64,000 nt of DNA, from NCBI GenBank assembly GCA_028583415.1, contig CM053269.1, forward strand, positions 46,533,888 through 46,597,887, given 5' to 3'. Both the position numbers and the translations under genes were made by a program. Below, one piece after another: positions 1 to 12,000 of this stretch; positions within the stretch are counted from its first letter, which is position 1, and each line of letters begins with the position of its first letter. The DNA comes from Protea cynaroides. Lineage: Eukaryota; Streptophyta; Magnoliopsida; Proteales; Proteaceae. A model generated the notes under the pieces. The model was not told where the DNA came from, searched no databases, and worked only from the letters and a program-made list of their open reading frames with translations.

Positions 1-2320
1 CTTGTTTTGTCTTTTGAAGGTCGAGCCAGCTATAAAGACCTCGGACGCAGGAATTGGAAGCAACACCGATTATGAGTGGTTAATTTGCATCATTGAAGCC
101 TATTAATAGACCGTTTAGACAGATTAACATAAGACCAACCGGACATAATATTGAAAAGAATCTGAATTTCAATGGACTCTTTTTCACACATTTTGGTATA
201 GAATCTTATCGTATTTATAGATGACTTTACATATTTATAAAATATTCACCATTATCTTTACAGATTTACAGAAAATTCAACCCTATCTCTACATACCCAT
301 TGTAACTACAATTGACTTATATAGCTACATAACAGAATGAACTGATTGAGAGAAAGATTGAGATAATCTCTCATCATTATCTGATTGAAAAATTGATTGA
401 GAGACTGATTGAGAGAATCTCTCAACGTGATCTTTTGCAATAGATTGATGAGATATTGGTGTAGATAATTTATCAATATCTCCTCCTTCTTTATCTGTTT
501 CTTTCCTCTTATGCGTTCCGCTATTAAATATAAACATATCCATGTCTCGCAAATGAGGATTGATTAGTTAAACACGCCGGTCACAGTGCAAGGTATTAAA
601 TTGGTGATAACCGATTTGATCTGATTAAGACTAATCGATTGACACCCCTAATCGGATAAATGTTGATGTGATATAACTTTTTGGTATTAGTTAAGTATCG
701 ACCGTGTGTCGGTGTGTATCCATAAAGTATGGTCATTAATTTTCTTGTTTTGGCCTTTCTATATCTGTTTAGTTGTATTTTTCCGTTAGGAGTATCTGGA
801 TCCGAAATTGAATAATCTGTAAGATAATCTATCCGATTTTAATAGATATCCAACTAATAATAAAAAAAATTAAATAATTAATGATTTTTAGGGTTCTTGA
901 AGATTTGTCACGTTATAGAGGATGAGGGGAAAAATTTTTCGCAACTAAGACTATTGAGAGACATAGATTGAGAACGATTCACATCAAATGGGAGAGAAAG
1001 GTCAGCGTGACATAAGTCAGAAATGTAAACGGATAATCGAAAATCCAAATTTGATTTGCACTAGTATCTGTTTAGGGGTACATGGATATCCAAATCCGTA
1101 TCCCATCCGTGTACATCTCTAACCTCATGTCAGCAAGATAGCAACGTTGCCGACAAGGAAGAAGGGAGGGAGGGAGGACACATTGGAGAGAGTCGAGGAT
1201 TAAGAGAATTTGCTTGGGAAGAGGAGGGAAGTTGGGTCAATTGGGAAATGCTACCCCAATCCATAGTTAATAAATATACTTATAATATGTATATTTATTC
1301 AAATTATTCAAAATATTTCTTTTTAATGGATATTTTAAAAATAGCAAAGACGAATATTCTATAAGAACACATATAATACATATAATATGTATTAAATATG
1401 TATATTATGTGTTAAAAAATGTTGATTTATTTCAAAAGATTACATCTGATTCTCCTGCTTGGAGGCCCAACTAATAATGGTTTTCTTCTTTTACTACGAA
1501 AGCCCTCTATTTCTTCTCCTTCGGCAATTACTTTCTTTTCAAGGTTTTTCTCCTCTTGCATGCCTTCAATACTGTTCTACCTTCGTCCACGTAAATCTCA
1601 CGTTTAAGCTTTGACCATGTCGTTTTTTTTTTACTTCAACAATGGTCGGCTTTTGTAACCCCAACCTTGAGATGTTTTCTTCCAAGAAATTTCTTATGTG
1701 ACTATTGTATACGGACTCAAATCCTCTCCAACGCTGGAGATTTTCGAGCGGGGATCTGGTGGTTGGAGTTCATATAGCGTAGATTTCGATGTATTGGGAT
1801 CCGCATTGGATGAACTTTAGCTGTCGAATCCCCGCTGGAGAGTATCCAACGCTAGAGAGGACTTCTATGCATTGTACACTGTACACATGAGTGCATCGAT
1901 GGGATGGTTACCCCTCCTAGTGACTTTATGGTGAAAGTTTTGTTTTTTGACAAAGATATTAGACCATACGATGAAAAATAATGACAGGAAACCATCCCAT
2001 CATCTTTGATGTGATTTGTTTCAAGCTTTTAGATTGATTCGTTATGATTTTTCGTTGTTAACAATAAAGGGCTGGTTTGATGTTTTTATATTTAAATGCT
2101 ACCACAACAAGTGTTCATGTGTAGTCGTGTACCTTTGGTCACTAACTTTCAATGTGGTAAAATAAGATAATTCGTTTTATTCAAAGGTTCATTAAGAATG
2201 TGCAACCAGACATCTATTTTCTTGTGACGACTAATGACACGATGCTATTTTGTCCTTTTTTTTCAGGACTTTGAGCCTAAAAATGACATTATTGACAAAC
2301 AATTTATTTAATACTTGTAT
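1..2320. other. Intergenic, no gene recognised
   Basis: The stretch is AT-rich. It includes a low-complexity GAGAGATTGA-type repeat near 330-430, an A/T-only tract near 1260-1420 and short scraps of repeat sequence (an AATCGGTT-rich piece near 600-660). Short ORFs show no domain. Confidence 0.6.
1706..1880. repeat. Possible foldback MITE
   Basis: CTCTCCAACGCTGGAGA near 1725 is mirrored by CTCTAGCGTTGGATACTCTCCAGC in reverse complement near 1835-1860, and ACTCAAATCCTCTCC pairs with GGACTTCTATG only loosely. The arms are imperfect and no target duplication was found, so this is tentative. Confidence 0.35.
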
Positions 2321-2321
2321 G

Positions 2322-2476
2322 TATCCCTATCCTATTTTTCATTGTACTTTGAACTTATTATGCAGGGATAATTTCAACAACCACCTAAAAAGAATTGGCT
2401 CCCTATCCTATTTTTCATTGTACTTGAACTTATTAAGTAGGGATAATTTCAACAACCACCTAAAAAGAATTGGTTA
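2322..2476. repeat. Tandem duplication of about 78 bp
   Basis: Two adjacent copies of a unit start TCCCTATCCTATTTTTCATTG and end ACCTAAAAAGAATTGG. The second copy forms the left end of the neighbouring Mutator-like element, so the duplication copied flank plus terminal repeat. Confidence 0.8.
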
Positions 2477-3487
2477 AATCACCTGTCACCCAAGTTGTTT
2501 AAAAAAATCACCTACCACCCAAATTAGACAAACTTTTATCAAAAAAATCCAAAAAGGACTAACAGAGCCGTTAGTTGCTGATGTCAGCCGTTACAAAATA
2601 TTTGAATGACAATAATACCCTTTTTGTAAGGGAAAAAGTCCAATTTACCCTTCTTCTTTTTTTTCACCATTTTCCTCCTCTTTTCGTTTCGTGTTTTGTT
2701 TAGAACAAAAAAGCCCCAATTTTTACTGTTCTTCCAACCCTAAATTCTAATGGCCAATCTGCTACTTCACTCTGGTATTTCGATCGCCGATGATGCTTCT
2801 ATAGCTCGCCGAGGATGAAGCCGTAGAACACGAAGTCATTCCTTCGATCGCCGATGCTATTCCTTTTCTTCCTTCACTTTGCTACTTCACTCTGCTACTC
2901 GAATGGTTTCTTGTAGTGATTCCTTTTCTTCCTTCGACTCATGTAGAAGACGACGATGAGACCATTTGAAACAGGTAAGGAACTCTAACCTTATATAGAG
3001 TTCAAATTGAAGTTTTTCCTCTGAATGAGAGAGAGGAATGAGAGGGGAAAGGGAATCAGATTCACGGTGACGGAGAGAAGAAGGAGAGGGGAAAGGGAAT
3101 CAAAGTCACTGAGGGTGAGATGGAGGGGATAACGATGAGGGAGAGAGGAAGGGAGAATGATGAGGGAGAAAAACCCTAATCTTTCCCAAAGTTCGTTGTT
3201 GCAGCCCAGAACGAAGGAGAACGATAAGTTTCGATTTTTGATGAGATTGAATCTGATGAGTTAGATGGTGTTATTTACACTAGAAGGGTAAATAAGTAAT
3301 TTTCAAGTTGGTTAATATTTTTTAATTTAAAATTATAAGGGTATAAACGTCTACACACAATTTCAGCTTCTTCTCGTCAGTAAATGGACTAACGTTTGTC
3401 TAACTTGGGTGGTAGGTGATTTTTTTAAACAACTTGGGTGGTAAGTGAATTAATCAATTTTTTTGGGTGATAGATGAAATTTTCCAT
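2439..3487. mobile_element. Mutator-like (MULE) non-autonomous element, long TIRs
   Basis: The left end (2439 to about 2534) and the reverse complement of the right end (about 3393-3487) match over roughly 95 bp, including the repeated block CACCCAAGTTGTTTAAAAAAATCACCTACCACCCAA. Related ends occur at 26649 and 29354. No transposase is encoded, and no convincing 9-bp TSD was found, perhaps because the left end was rearranged by the adjacent tandem duplication. Confidence 0.65.
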
Positions 3488-3690
3488 ATGACAACATGGA
3501 TCTTATATATGCAACAAGACGATCCATGCATTTATGCCATCCTCAAATTATCCTCGTACTTGAAAAATTCTATCCATCCCAAAACTTGCTTATATTTACC
3601 TATACTATCCAATTGATTATTATTTTTCTAATTCCCACGCCCTTTCACTTTTCCTTATCCTTTGACCTTATGGAACGTCAAGATTCTCCC

Positions 3691-3927
3691 TTAGGCTTTG
3701 TTTGATTGCAAGGGAAATTGAGGGGAAGGGAAAATGAAAGTTTTAAACTTCAAATCAAAACTTTTGTAATGCTTACATCACAAGCTATTACATCATTATG
3801 TAACTAATTCCAAATTATTCTTTTTCAAGTAATTTATACAATGCTGTGTTAATTTACAACTATAAAAGTTTTCTTTTTAAGTTTAAAATTTTCATTTCCC
3901 TTCCCTTCAATTCCCCTTGCAACGACA
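3691..3927. mobile_element. PIF/Harbinger-like foldback MITE
   Basis: The arms begin GGCTTTGTTTGATTGCAAGG on the left. The right arm in reverse complement reads GCAAGGGGAATTGAAGGGAA and continues through AAAATTTTAAACTT, giving about 55 bp of inverted repeat around an AT-rich loop. TTA precedes the left end, but the outermost bases of the right end have diverged. It resembles the two larger GGCCCC-ended elements in the window. Confidence 0.55.
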
Positions 3928-4351
3928 CATTTTTACTTTTTTTTCACGTCACTTTTACATTTACCGCTTATTGAGATGACCTAATTATGTATTGCATAAT
4001 TATTAATATTATATTATCTCTTCAATGTCTGTATTCTATTTTAGCATCGACATGGATAACATTAATCATATAATACACATTCTCTCAAAAATGTCATTGA
4101 ATTAGTGAACTAATTAAAGCATCATTTTATTTTACTCTATGTACCTAGGCCAAATAAATACATAAATAAAAATGTGCTATAAAATTGATCAACCAACATC
4201 ACATACATCAAATAACATTCTTTGTTTTTACCAAAAAAAACCAATAAAAAAAAATTACATTCGTTGTTAGATTGAGGATGGTCATATAGACATTCAAAAG
4301 AAATATAGATACTAAAGGATAATTTAGCATTAATAATTATGAAATACATAG

Positions 4352-4751
4352 TTTTCTTTTCTTTTCTCTTTTTGGATAAGAAAGATACTTATTTATTCGA
4401 TCGTGTGTTACACAAGGAAGATAGAGCACAATTTACATGTATCCAAGGATTAGGCTAAACCGCCGTACACGATAACAACAGGTGCCCCCTAGCAAAGAAG
4501 TCAGCAATATTGTTTTGCCCCCTAGAAATGTAACTAAAATTACAACTTTCAAAATAGGGTTGTAACTGCTGGACGTCCACAAGTATCTGAACAGACTGAA
4601 AACTTGGAGAGACTGGTTGTCGTAGCAAATATTTCAATACTTCCTCATCATCCAACTCCACTAGCAGTCGCTCAACACCTTCATTTATGGCTACCAATAG
4701 AGCTTCACGAAAAACCAACACTTCACCCAAATAGAATGATTTAAATATCAT
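4352..4751 (-). pseudogene. LINE 3' remnant with RNase H-like (RVT_3) domain
   Basis: The minus strand from 4751 encodes 98 residues typical of the plant non-LTR RNase H tail: REALLVAINEGVERLLVELDD, then SYISRGQNNIADFFARG. A T-rich run on the plus strand at 4352-4377 would be the poly(A) end. The 5' part is missing. It is a dead fragment, not a host gene. Confidence 0.7.
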
Positions 4752-4759
4752 GGTTACGA

Positions 4760-5912
4760 AATAGCAAAAATTAGAGTACCATTGTGATCATGACAAATGT
4801 ATCCTTAACACCATCTGCTTCAAGGAATTGTAGTGGTGATTAAGAATTGCAGGGGCATTCCACAATGCTGGGAGACATTGCACTGACGCAGGCACTTTAA
4901 ATGGAGGTCAGGACTCAGGAGGGAGTTGTTATTCGAGCACGAGCTAGTGTGCACTGTGCGACCCATGGTTCAAGTTATATATCAATAGGTTGGAAGATCG
5001 ATTCGTATCAATTTTGAACCTAACCAATCCCTAATCCAATCCCTGATTTAATCTTATGTTAATATTATTATATACAGTATTGACCACATGTCAAATTTGG
5101 ATCGGATCAATTTTGAACATGAATGATACGTGTGTCCGATACCTGATTTAGAACCTTGGTCTGCCTACTTCGTTAATTAAAGATTTAGAAGTTCCACTTC
5201 CTCCTGACAAAGGAGCAAGGAGGATACCAATGACCAACCCATAAGTAAAGCTGGTTTCCATAGGCCAGTCCACCTAGTCTGGATAAGAAAATCCAATATC
5301 CACAAAATTCAACCCGGATTAGACACTACATTATCTCCCCTGTCATTCAGAAGTATCCCTTTTATGCAGCTGAGAGTATATAGAGAAAGATCCAAAAAAG
5401 AAAGGTCTACATTATTATTAGCCACATCAACCGGTGGGGAGAAGGAGAACTTGCCACATTACAAAATTAGCAATGTTTTCTTTGCCCTGCTAGACAACTA
5501 GCCAATACTTATGAATCATAATGTTGCATTTAAGAAGCAAAACATATAACATGAATGTAGCTGAAGTAAAGATGTTGTAAAGAATGAATATCAAACTGAA
5601 GAGGAGACTCAGAACCGATGCTTCCGATGGAAATTAATAGTAGAACCAATTAGGAGCAGTCAGTGAGACAAAGAAAAGCTAACTACAGTGAATTGTTAAT
5701 CAAAGCCCACTGCCAAGAAACTTATTCAAAGATAGTGCCAAGCTTGATCAACCATGAATACCAAAAATTCAGCAAAAATGGTGCCTAGTGTGACCAACCA
5801 TGAATACCAGATATCTAAATCTGTTTCACTTTCTTTAAGCTAGAATTATTCGCCTTCTATTCCAAAAGACTTCACTTGATCCATCTTCTGTACCCAAAGA
5901 CAGCAGCCATTG
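4760..5912. other. 3' flank of the BAH1-like gene, no other gene recognised
   Basis: This stretch lies between the LINE remnant and the stop codon at 5913. Part of it near 5913 must be 3' UTR, but no polyadenylation site was assigned. The sequence is AT-rich with no domain-bearing ORF. Confidence 0.5.
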
Positions 5913-6024
5913 TCAATTCCCAAACCCAATAACGAACTTGGTCTGTGAGTCCCAGTAATCTTTAGATTGCTTGACCATCTCAGCCCGTTCTTCATTCAGC
6001 CTCTCCTTCCAGTACTTTTTGCAC
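5913..6024 (-). CDS. BAH1-like exon 6 (C-terminus and stop)
   Basis: After acceptor CTCTTAG, one base completes Arg, followed by CKKYWKERLNEERAEMV and a tail ending FVIGFGN, with TGA at 5915-5913. The YWKER and WDSQTK segments are hallmarks of the C-terminus of this E3 family. Confidence 0.92.
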
Positions 6025-9000
6025 CTAAGAGATTTACATGTTAGTAAGAACTGAATTTCACATAAAACAGAAATTTAAGTATCTTTGCTCACCTGTTTTT
6101 CAGGAGCAAATCGAGTTCCATCATGTAGACAGAATTAGCATATACTCCAACCTGTGCAGCAGAAAGGCCAAAACAAGAAGATGACCATCTTAGCAAATAG
6201 GGAGGAGAAACAAGACTTTGGTCCATGCCAGTCGAAGCAATCAAAAGAACCTAAGTGCCACCTCAGAGTTGGGCAGTAGTACCCAGCTAGTCTGTATAAG
6301 AGCCTCCAATTCAGAATTTAATCCTTTTATTGCATGTGGTTTCCTTTACTTCCTCTAAAAAAAATTTTGTCCCTTTAGGCTCCCATTTGTTTCTAGGTGA
6401 AAATGATACAGGAAAAATTTTAGATAAAACTATTTTTTATGCAGATTTTGCCAGTGGTTCAGAATAGAGTAGGATACTGAAACAGGATTTGTGTGGCTGA
6501 CCGCATTTAGTTGGTATATGACTTAATAGAGTTGAGTTGTACAGATTTTACATGAAATTTTTCCTTTTACGTGATTTAACCTGGAATAGATGGAGCCTCA
6601 AGGATCCAAAATGAGTTTCAACCAGCTTTAAGGACTCCATTTTCCAGCAGTGACAGAGAAAATTGAATTGAGGAGGATACAATTGTCTAAAAAAAAGAAG
6701 ATATTTGCATCCATGCATGAAACAGCAAGAGCCATACCATTCAATGGGAGATAACATTATAAGACAAAAATCAAACATGGTTTAAATGCAACCACAAGCA
6801 TAGTTGTCAACGCCAAACTGAATTATATAAAAAAAAAAATGAGATGGTGTTGAATGGAGTCGGGATCCGAATCATGAATCAAGGATTCAAAATGATTCCC
6901 AAAAACAATTGGAAAAAATGCAGAAAACTATAGAAGATATATGAGATAAATAAAGAACAAATTATCCATATAATTCAATCCATATCATTAAGTAAAAACT
7001 ATATGAATGAAATTTGGAAGCTCATACAGTGATAACGAGATTCACATTATATACCTATATAAATATTCCATTAAAATGAGTGTACAACCACAAGCAATTA
7101 AGAAAACCAAGAAATTGAAATCTTCACCAAAACCTCCTCAAATCCCTTCCATCTGAAGATTCTAAACCAAAGGAAACAAGGAAATGAACAAAATCAAATT
7201 CCAATAGGTATTAGAGGAGATATCTGAGTTGTGAGTTTTAAGAAAACTCTTGCTCAAAGGAACTCAAAACAGCAAAATTTGGTCAAGTGTTAGAGGGGTT
7301 AAGGAAAAGGGAAAAAATCCAAAAAGGAAAGAAGGAAACCAAAGATTGAGTTTTGTTGTGACCGAATTCGACTAATTTGTCAACTCAATCATTATCTTTA
7401 AGAATTTTATGAATCGTAAGCGATTCTAAGACTTCGCTACTAGTCATAGCCAATTTTGATGATTTTAGCCCTAATGCAACTAACAAGGAGAATCTGAATT
7501 AGCTGAGCAGTGAATCGTATTGATTGTAGGATTCAAAGAATAAATTGAACCGATTAAAAACAGAGAGCACAAGGAAAACAACAGATAACACCTAGCTTGT
7601 TATAAATGTTAACTAGAGCATTGTAAATGTTTGAAGTTCTAGTTTAACCATAATGCATAATAGCTTAAGCTAGATTGCAGCTTACTAAAAATAGTTAATT
7701 TGAAATAAACCCTTAACTAGGGATAATGACTAACATAAGTCTTCAAAAAATTATATTAACCCCAGGGACATGAATACAACTGTCCTCCGTTTTCTGAAAT
7801 GTAAAATCCCAAAAAATAAGCTGACAAAAACCAAATCCTTTGCTAGACTGGTTCCACACAATCAAGGTATAGAAAGTATACGTTTTCTGAATCTAACCAA
7901 ACCCTAAATTTCTACATTAACAAATCAATTAAAATATCAAATACTCAGTAGAGGTGTTAAAATTAAAAAATATAGTACATCATCCTCAACTTACTATGGT
8001 TAATTAGGAAAATTTTCAACCACTAGCAATTTAAACCATGAAGAAGAAAAAGGCTTAAGTATTAAAGAAAAAAAACACAAATAAAATGAGCCTTTATCTG
8101 TCTCAAAAATGGATTATCACCCAAAATTTTAAGAGTCTGCAATGCAGTGGACTGTTAGTGATTATTCATAATGTGTTTAATGAGAGTAAATGCAACCATT
8201 TTATTAAGTCAGCTTGGGAGGAAATACTGCAGTGGAATCCGAAAGGTCCCCTGGGCTTTGGTGGATTGGGCTGGGTCTCTCCTTCCCAGACAATCATGCT
8301 TTGGATGGTGTATGTTGCATGGTAAGCTCCTGACAAATGACAGATTCTCGGCTGAAGGAGTGAAGCTGGCCTCTTGATTGAATTGTGTCATGGATCCTCA
8401 GAATCACTGTTCCATCTCTTTAGGGAGTGTGCTTACTCGCTCAAGGCATGGGACCGTCTCGTGTGGTGTTTTGGTCTGAGGTGCTATGCTCATATGGACA
8501 TGGAAGATTTAATCCATTGGTGGAGGCGAAAGAGTAAAGGTCTCACTTTCAAAGATGTATGGCTCCCTGTTTTTGTGCTTGCCCCTTATTTTTTGTGGGT
8601 TGAACGGAACGCCTAGAGGTTTGATGGGAGAAAACGACTTCCCAATCAGGTTGTTGAGCTGATTTTTCAAGCAGTGAAGGAGCTCTAATCTTAAGGCCAG
8701 AGTCACTCTAATCTTAAGGCCAGAGTCACATCTGTGGCGGATCTCGTGTGTTCTACGAGGCTGGGTTTGACTCTGAAACTTGTCCGTGCTCCCAAAATTC
8801 CGAAGGTTCTGTGGTGTGTGCCGGAGATCGACTGGCTGAAGTTGAATGTTGATTATGTTCATTGGGTCTCAGGGAGGGTGCTGGTGTTGTCTTTAGGGAT
8901 CATTCAGGTGAGGTGGTTATGGCTTTTGGTAACGTTTTCGGTGTGAAGACTAATTTCGAAGCGGAGGTTAGGGCCTTTATTGCAGATGCTTCATGGCAAG

Positions 9001-12000
9001 AGATATGGGCGTTCGGAAACTGTGGATGGAATGTGATTCGGTGGCTGTAGTGGTTATGGTCCAAAGAAGGTGGTCCTTTGGTTTGTGTTGCAGGACTGAT
9101 TAGCTTTGCAGTCTGATTACTTGAAAGATCTCCCATTGTTCTAGGGAGGCTAACCCAGTTGTGGATTTCTTGGCTAAAGAGGCTGCTAGACTGGGTGTTT
9201 CAACGTCAGTGGTAGATTTTCCCTCCTTTATTAGGGAAGAGTTCTTGTGGGATGTAATGGGTAGACCAGGATTTCAGTTTCCTGATCAGTTTTGAGTTCA
9301 GTTTTGAGTCTATAGGTGGGTGCCTCTTTGCTGGTGGCAATGCCGAAGGTGGACAGTTCCTGCCTGTTTTTGAGTTGGGTGCTGTTTTTTTCAGCCTTCT
9401 GTAATTCTTTATTTATTTTCCTTTTTTAATAAATTTCTGCTGATCTTCTTAGAAAAAAATAAAAATAAAATTGCACCCATTTCATCAACTATGTCACATC
9501 TTCTGCAGTACCTAATGTATATTGGTCAACAAACTAATCATCCTACTCCTGTTTACTCAGCTACCTAATTGATCATCAACTCCTACTGTGTCCTCTATAA
9601 CAAAATAGAAAAATAAGAGAAGACAGAGAGAATCGATGTTGTCACTCCTCTCCTTGTAGCTTGTATTTATAAAAAATAAAAAACAACTATTAGACAGGAT
9701 CTAGGACTTTACAAAAGTCAGAGTCCTAGTCACAAACTAAAGACAAAGTAAACTCAAAATAGGAAAAGGAAACTAACAAGCTTAACTGGTAAAGGAAACT
9801 AATAGAGCAAACCAATAAACTACTAAAGAATCCATATACTAATAGGAGTCCAAGCTAGAGCATGGGGGAATGTGAGAACTTCAACTTGAAACAATGTAGC
9901 TTCAGAAGCAATAGTTGTAGCAGTAGGAGCAGTAGTATTAATAGTAGTAACAAAAATAGTAGTAGCCGCAGCATAGTATATGATGGCAAATTGGTTAAGA
10001 CATCTCAAATTAACAAGCCCACTTTGCTACAAGATCTTAATTCAGTCCAGTCAAAAATCTGCAGAGAAAAGTAATAGAAAAAAATTCTTATCTAGAAATC
10101 CAACCGTCAGAAATTGATGAAATTTGGGTTGAATGGCCTTTATAATAGTTATGAACACCCCTCCAAAGTTGAAGAAGATCAGAAGAGAGTTGAAGAAGTT
10201 ATGGAGCCCGCAAGCTTGCTGAACCTGCTAGTGCCCAGATCTGGATCAAGTTTGATTGATTCTAATGGCTGTAGCAGCAAGTCAGCAAAGCTTAGCAGTC
10301 ACTGTAGGAGGTCAGATTCATATGCTGGAATATAATGCTTGAAGTTAACATGAAGAAGAAAAGGATAGAGGAAGAATGACAGGTTGAGTCTCACAACCTG
10401 GTGAGGCTCAACCAGAAAATTTTAACTCTTTAAATTTTCTGGAAAAACTCTACTGCAGCCAGCCTGCATTCTCTTTATTTATAGCTTTGAAACATTACAA
10501 ATAAAATAGGAAAGAACTAAACTTGGAAAATCTAAACCTCCTTTATAACTTAGGAAGTTTCTAAAACATAGAAATAGGAAAGTTTCTAAAACTGGAATTA
10601 GGAAACTAGATTTTAGGCAAGTCTTAATCTCCAAGCAACTAAGACTTCTAAACTAACTAGTCTAATTTTTAGGAAACTAAACAATGGAAATAAGTAAACT
10701 AAAAATTAGGAAACTAACCAAAATATTCTAACTACTGTTGTTGGTACTGTTCACGTGAACAGTACCGCGTGAACAGTGTTCACGTGAACAGTGTGGGTTG
10801 GGCCCAAGTTGACAGATCCTTGGGCTGGTCCATTACTGGCTGGTCCTTGGACTGCATCAACTCCCCCCCACTTAAAAAGAACTCGTCCACGAGTTTTGTA
10901 ATGGTGAAGAATGACTACAGAGGGGTCGGTAGGCAGCACCTGTTCATCTTGAAACTTAAACTGCGCTTGCAACGTTGGAAGAAAATTCATCACTTTCGGT
11001 CCACTTTCTTCAAGATATTTAGAAGGTATTACGAAATCAACATGCTCAACATCCTGAGGAAAGTCAAATGGAATCGTGGTATCCATGGGGACGATCTTAT
11101 TCCATTCTTTGTCTTCCGTAATTTTCTCCATAACACCGTGGTCTTCATCAGAACTGTGGTCACTATTGTCAATCCATGGAGCTTTAATAAAGGCATCAAA
11201 ATTATCCACATCCACTTTTGGGGCAATCAAGACCATACTGGTGATTATATGGATTCCATATGAATCTTCACCATCATCCATGACATCCGTATTAGGAACT
11301 GAAGTGTCAACACTTTTCGGTTCACATACCTATGTATCTGGGTTGGCCTCGATTGCAGCAACTAAGGAGTTTACCTTTAATTTTTGTGGACAATCTCTAG
11401 CAAAGTGACCATATGCATTGCAGTGATAGCATTGCACATCCATAGCTGCTACCATGAGAGTTTTACCTTTATCTGTCGTTGGAATAGCATGAGATGTAGT
11501 CCCTATGGCTTTTCTGTTTGGTGTAGGGTGCTTCAATTCATAAGAACTGGAGGTGGGCTTCGGTGTTGACTTCAAAAGGTCCTCAGCTTGGAAAGCTTTA
11601 TCAACATAGTCGTTAAAACTAACAATATCAACCACTCCCATTTTTTCTCTAATTTTAGGTCGCAGCCCCAAACGGAACTGAGATATCATCTGATCATCAT
11701 TCTCCCGTGATCCAGACCATGTACATAATTGATCAAATTGATATACGTAGTCTTCCATAATCATATTACCTTGTCGAAGATTATTCAGCTAATCATGCAA
11801 CCTTCTTTACAAGGACCGAGGCAAATACTTTTCTTTCAATTCTTCCTTCATCTCCTCCCAAGTGGTGGGTTCTCTACGACTCCTCATGAGACTATACTCA
11901 TAGTTACGCCACCAATCACGAGCACCCCCGACAAGTTTGGAGCGGGCCAATTGCAGCTTTCGAGGTTCAGGAAGGATAAACCAATCGAAATAATCATCTA

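Noticed and set aside
325..552. 75-codon Ser/Gln-rich minus-strand ORF
   Set aside because: It reads through a low-complexity GATTGAGAGA repeat and has no supporting features.
10769..11263. 164-codon plus-strand ORF, and its near copy at 13190-13684
   Set aside because: Both are antisense shadows of the gag-element C-terminal region, which reads on the minus strand and is bounded by the element's own PPT and LTR.
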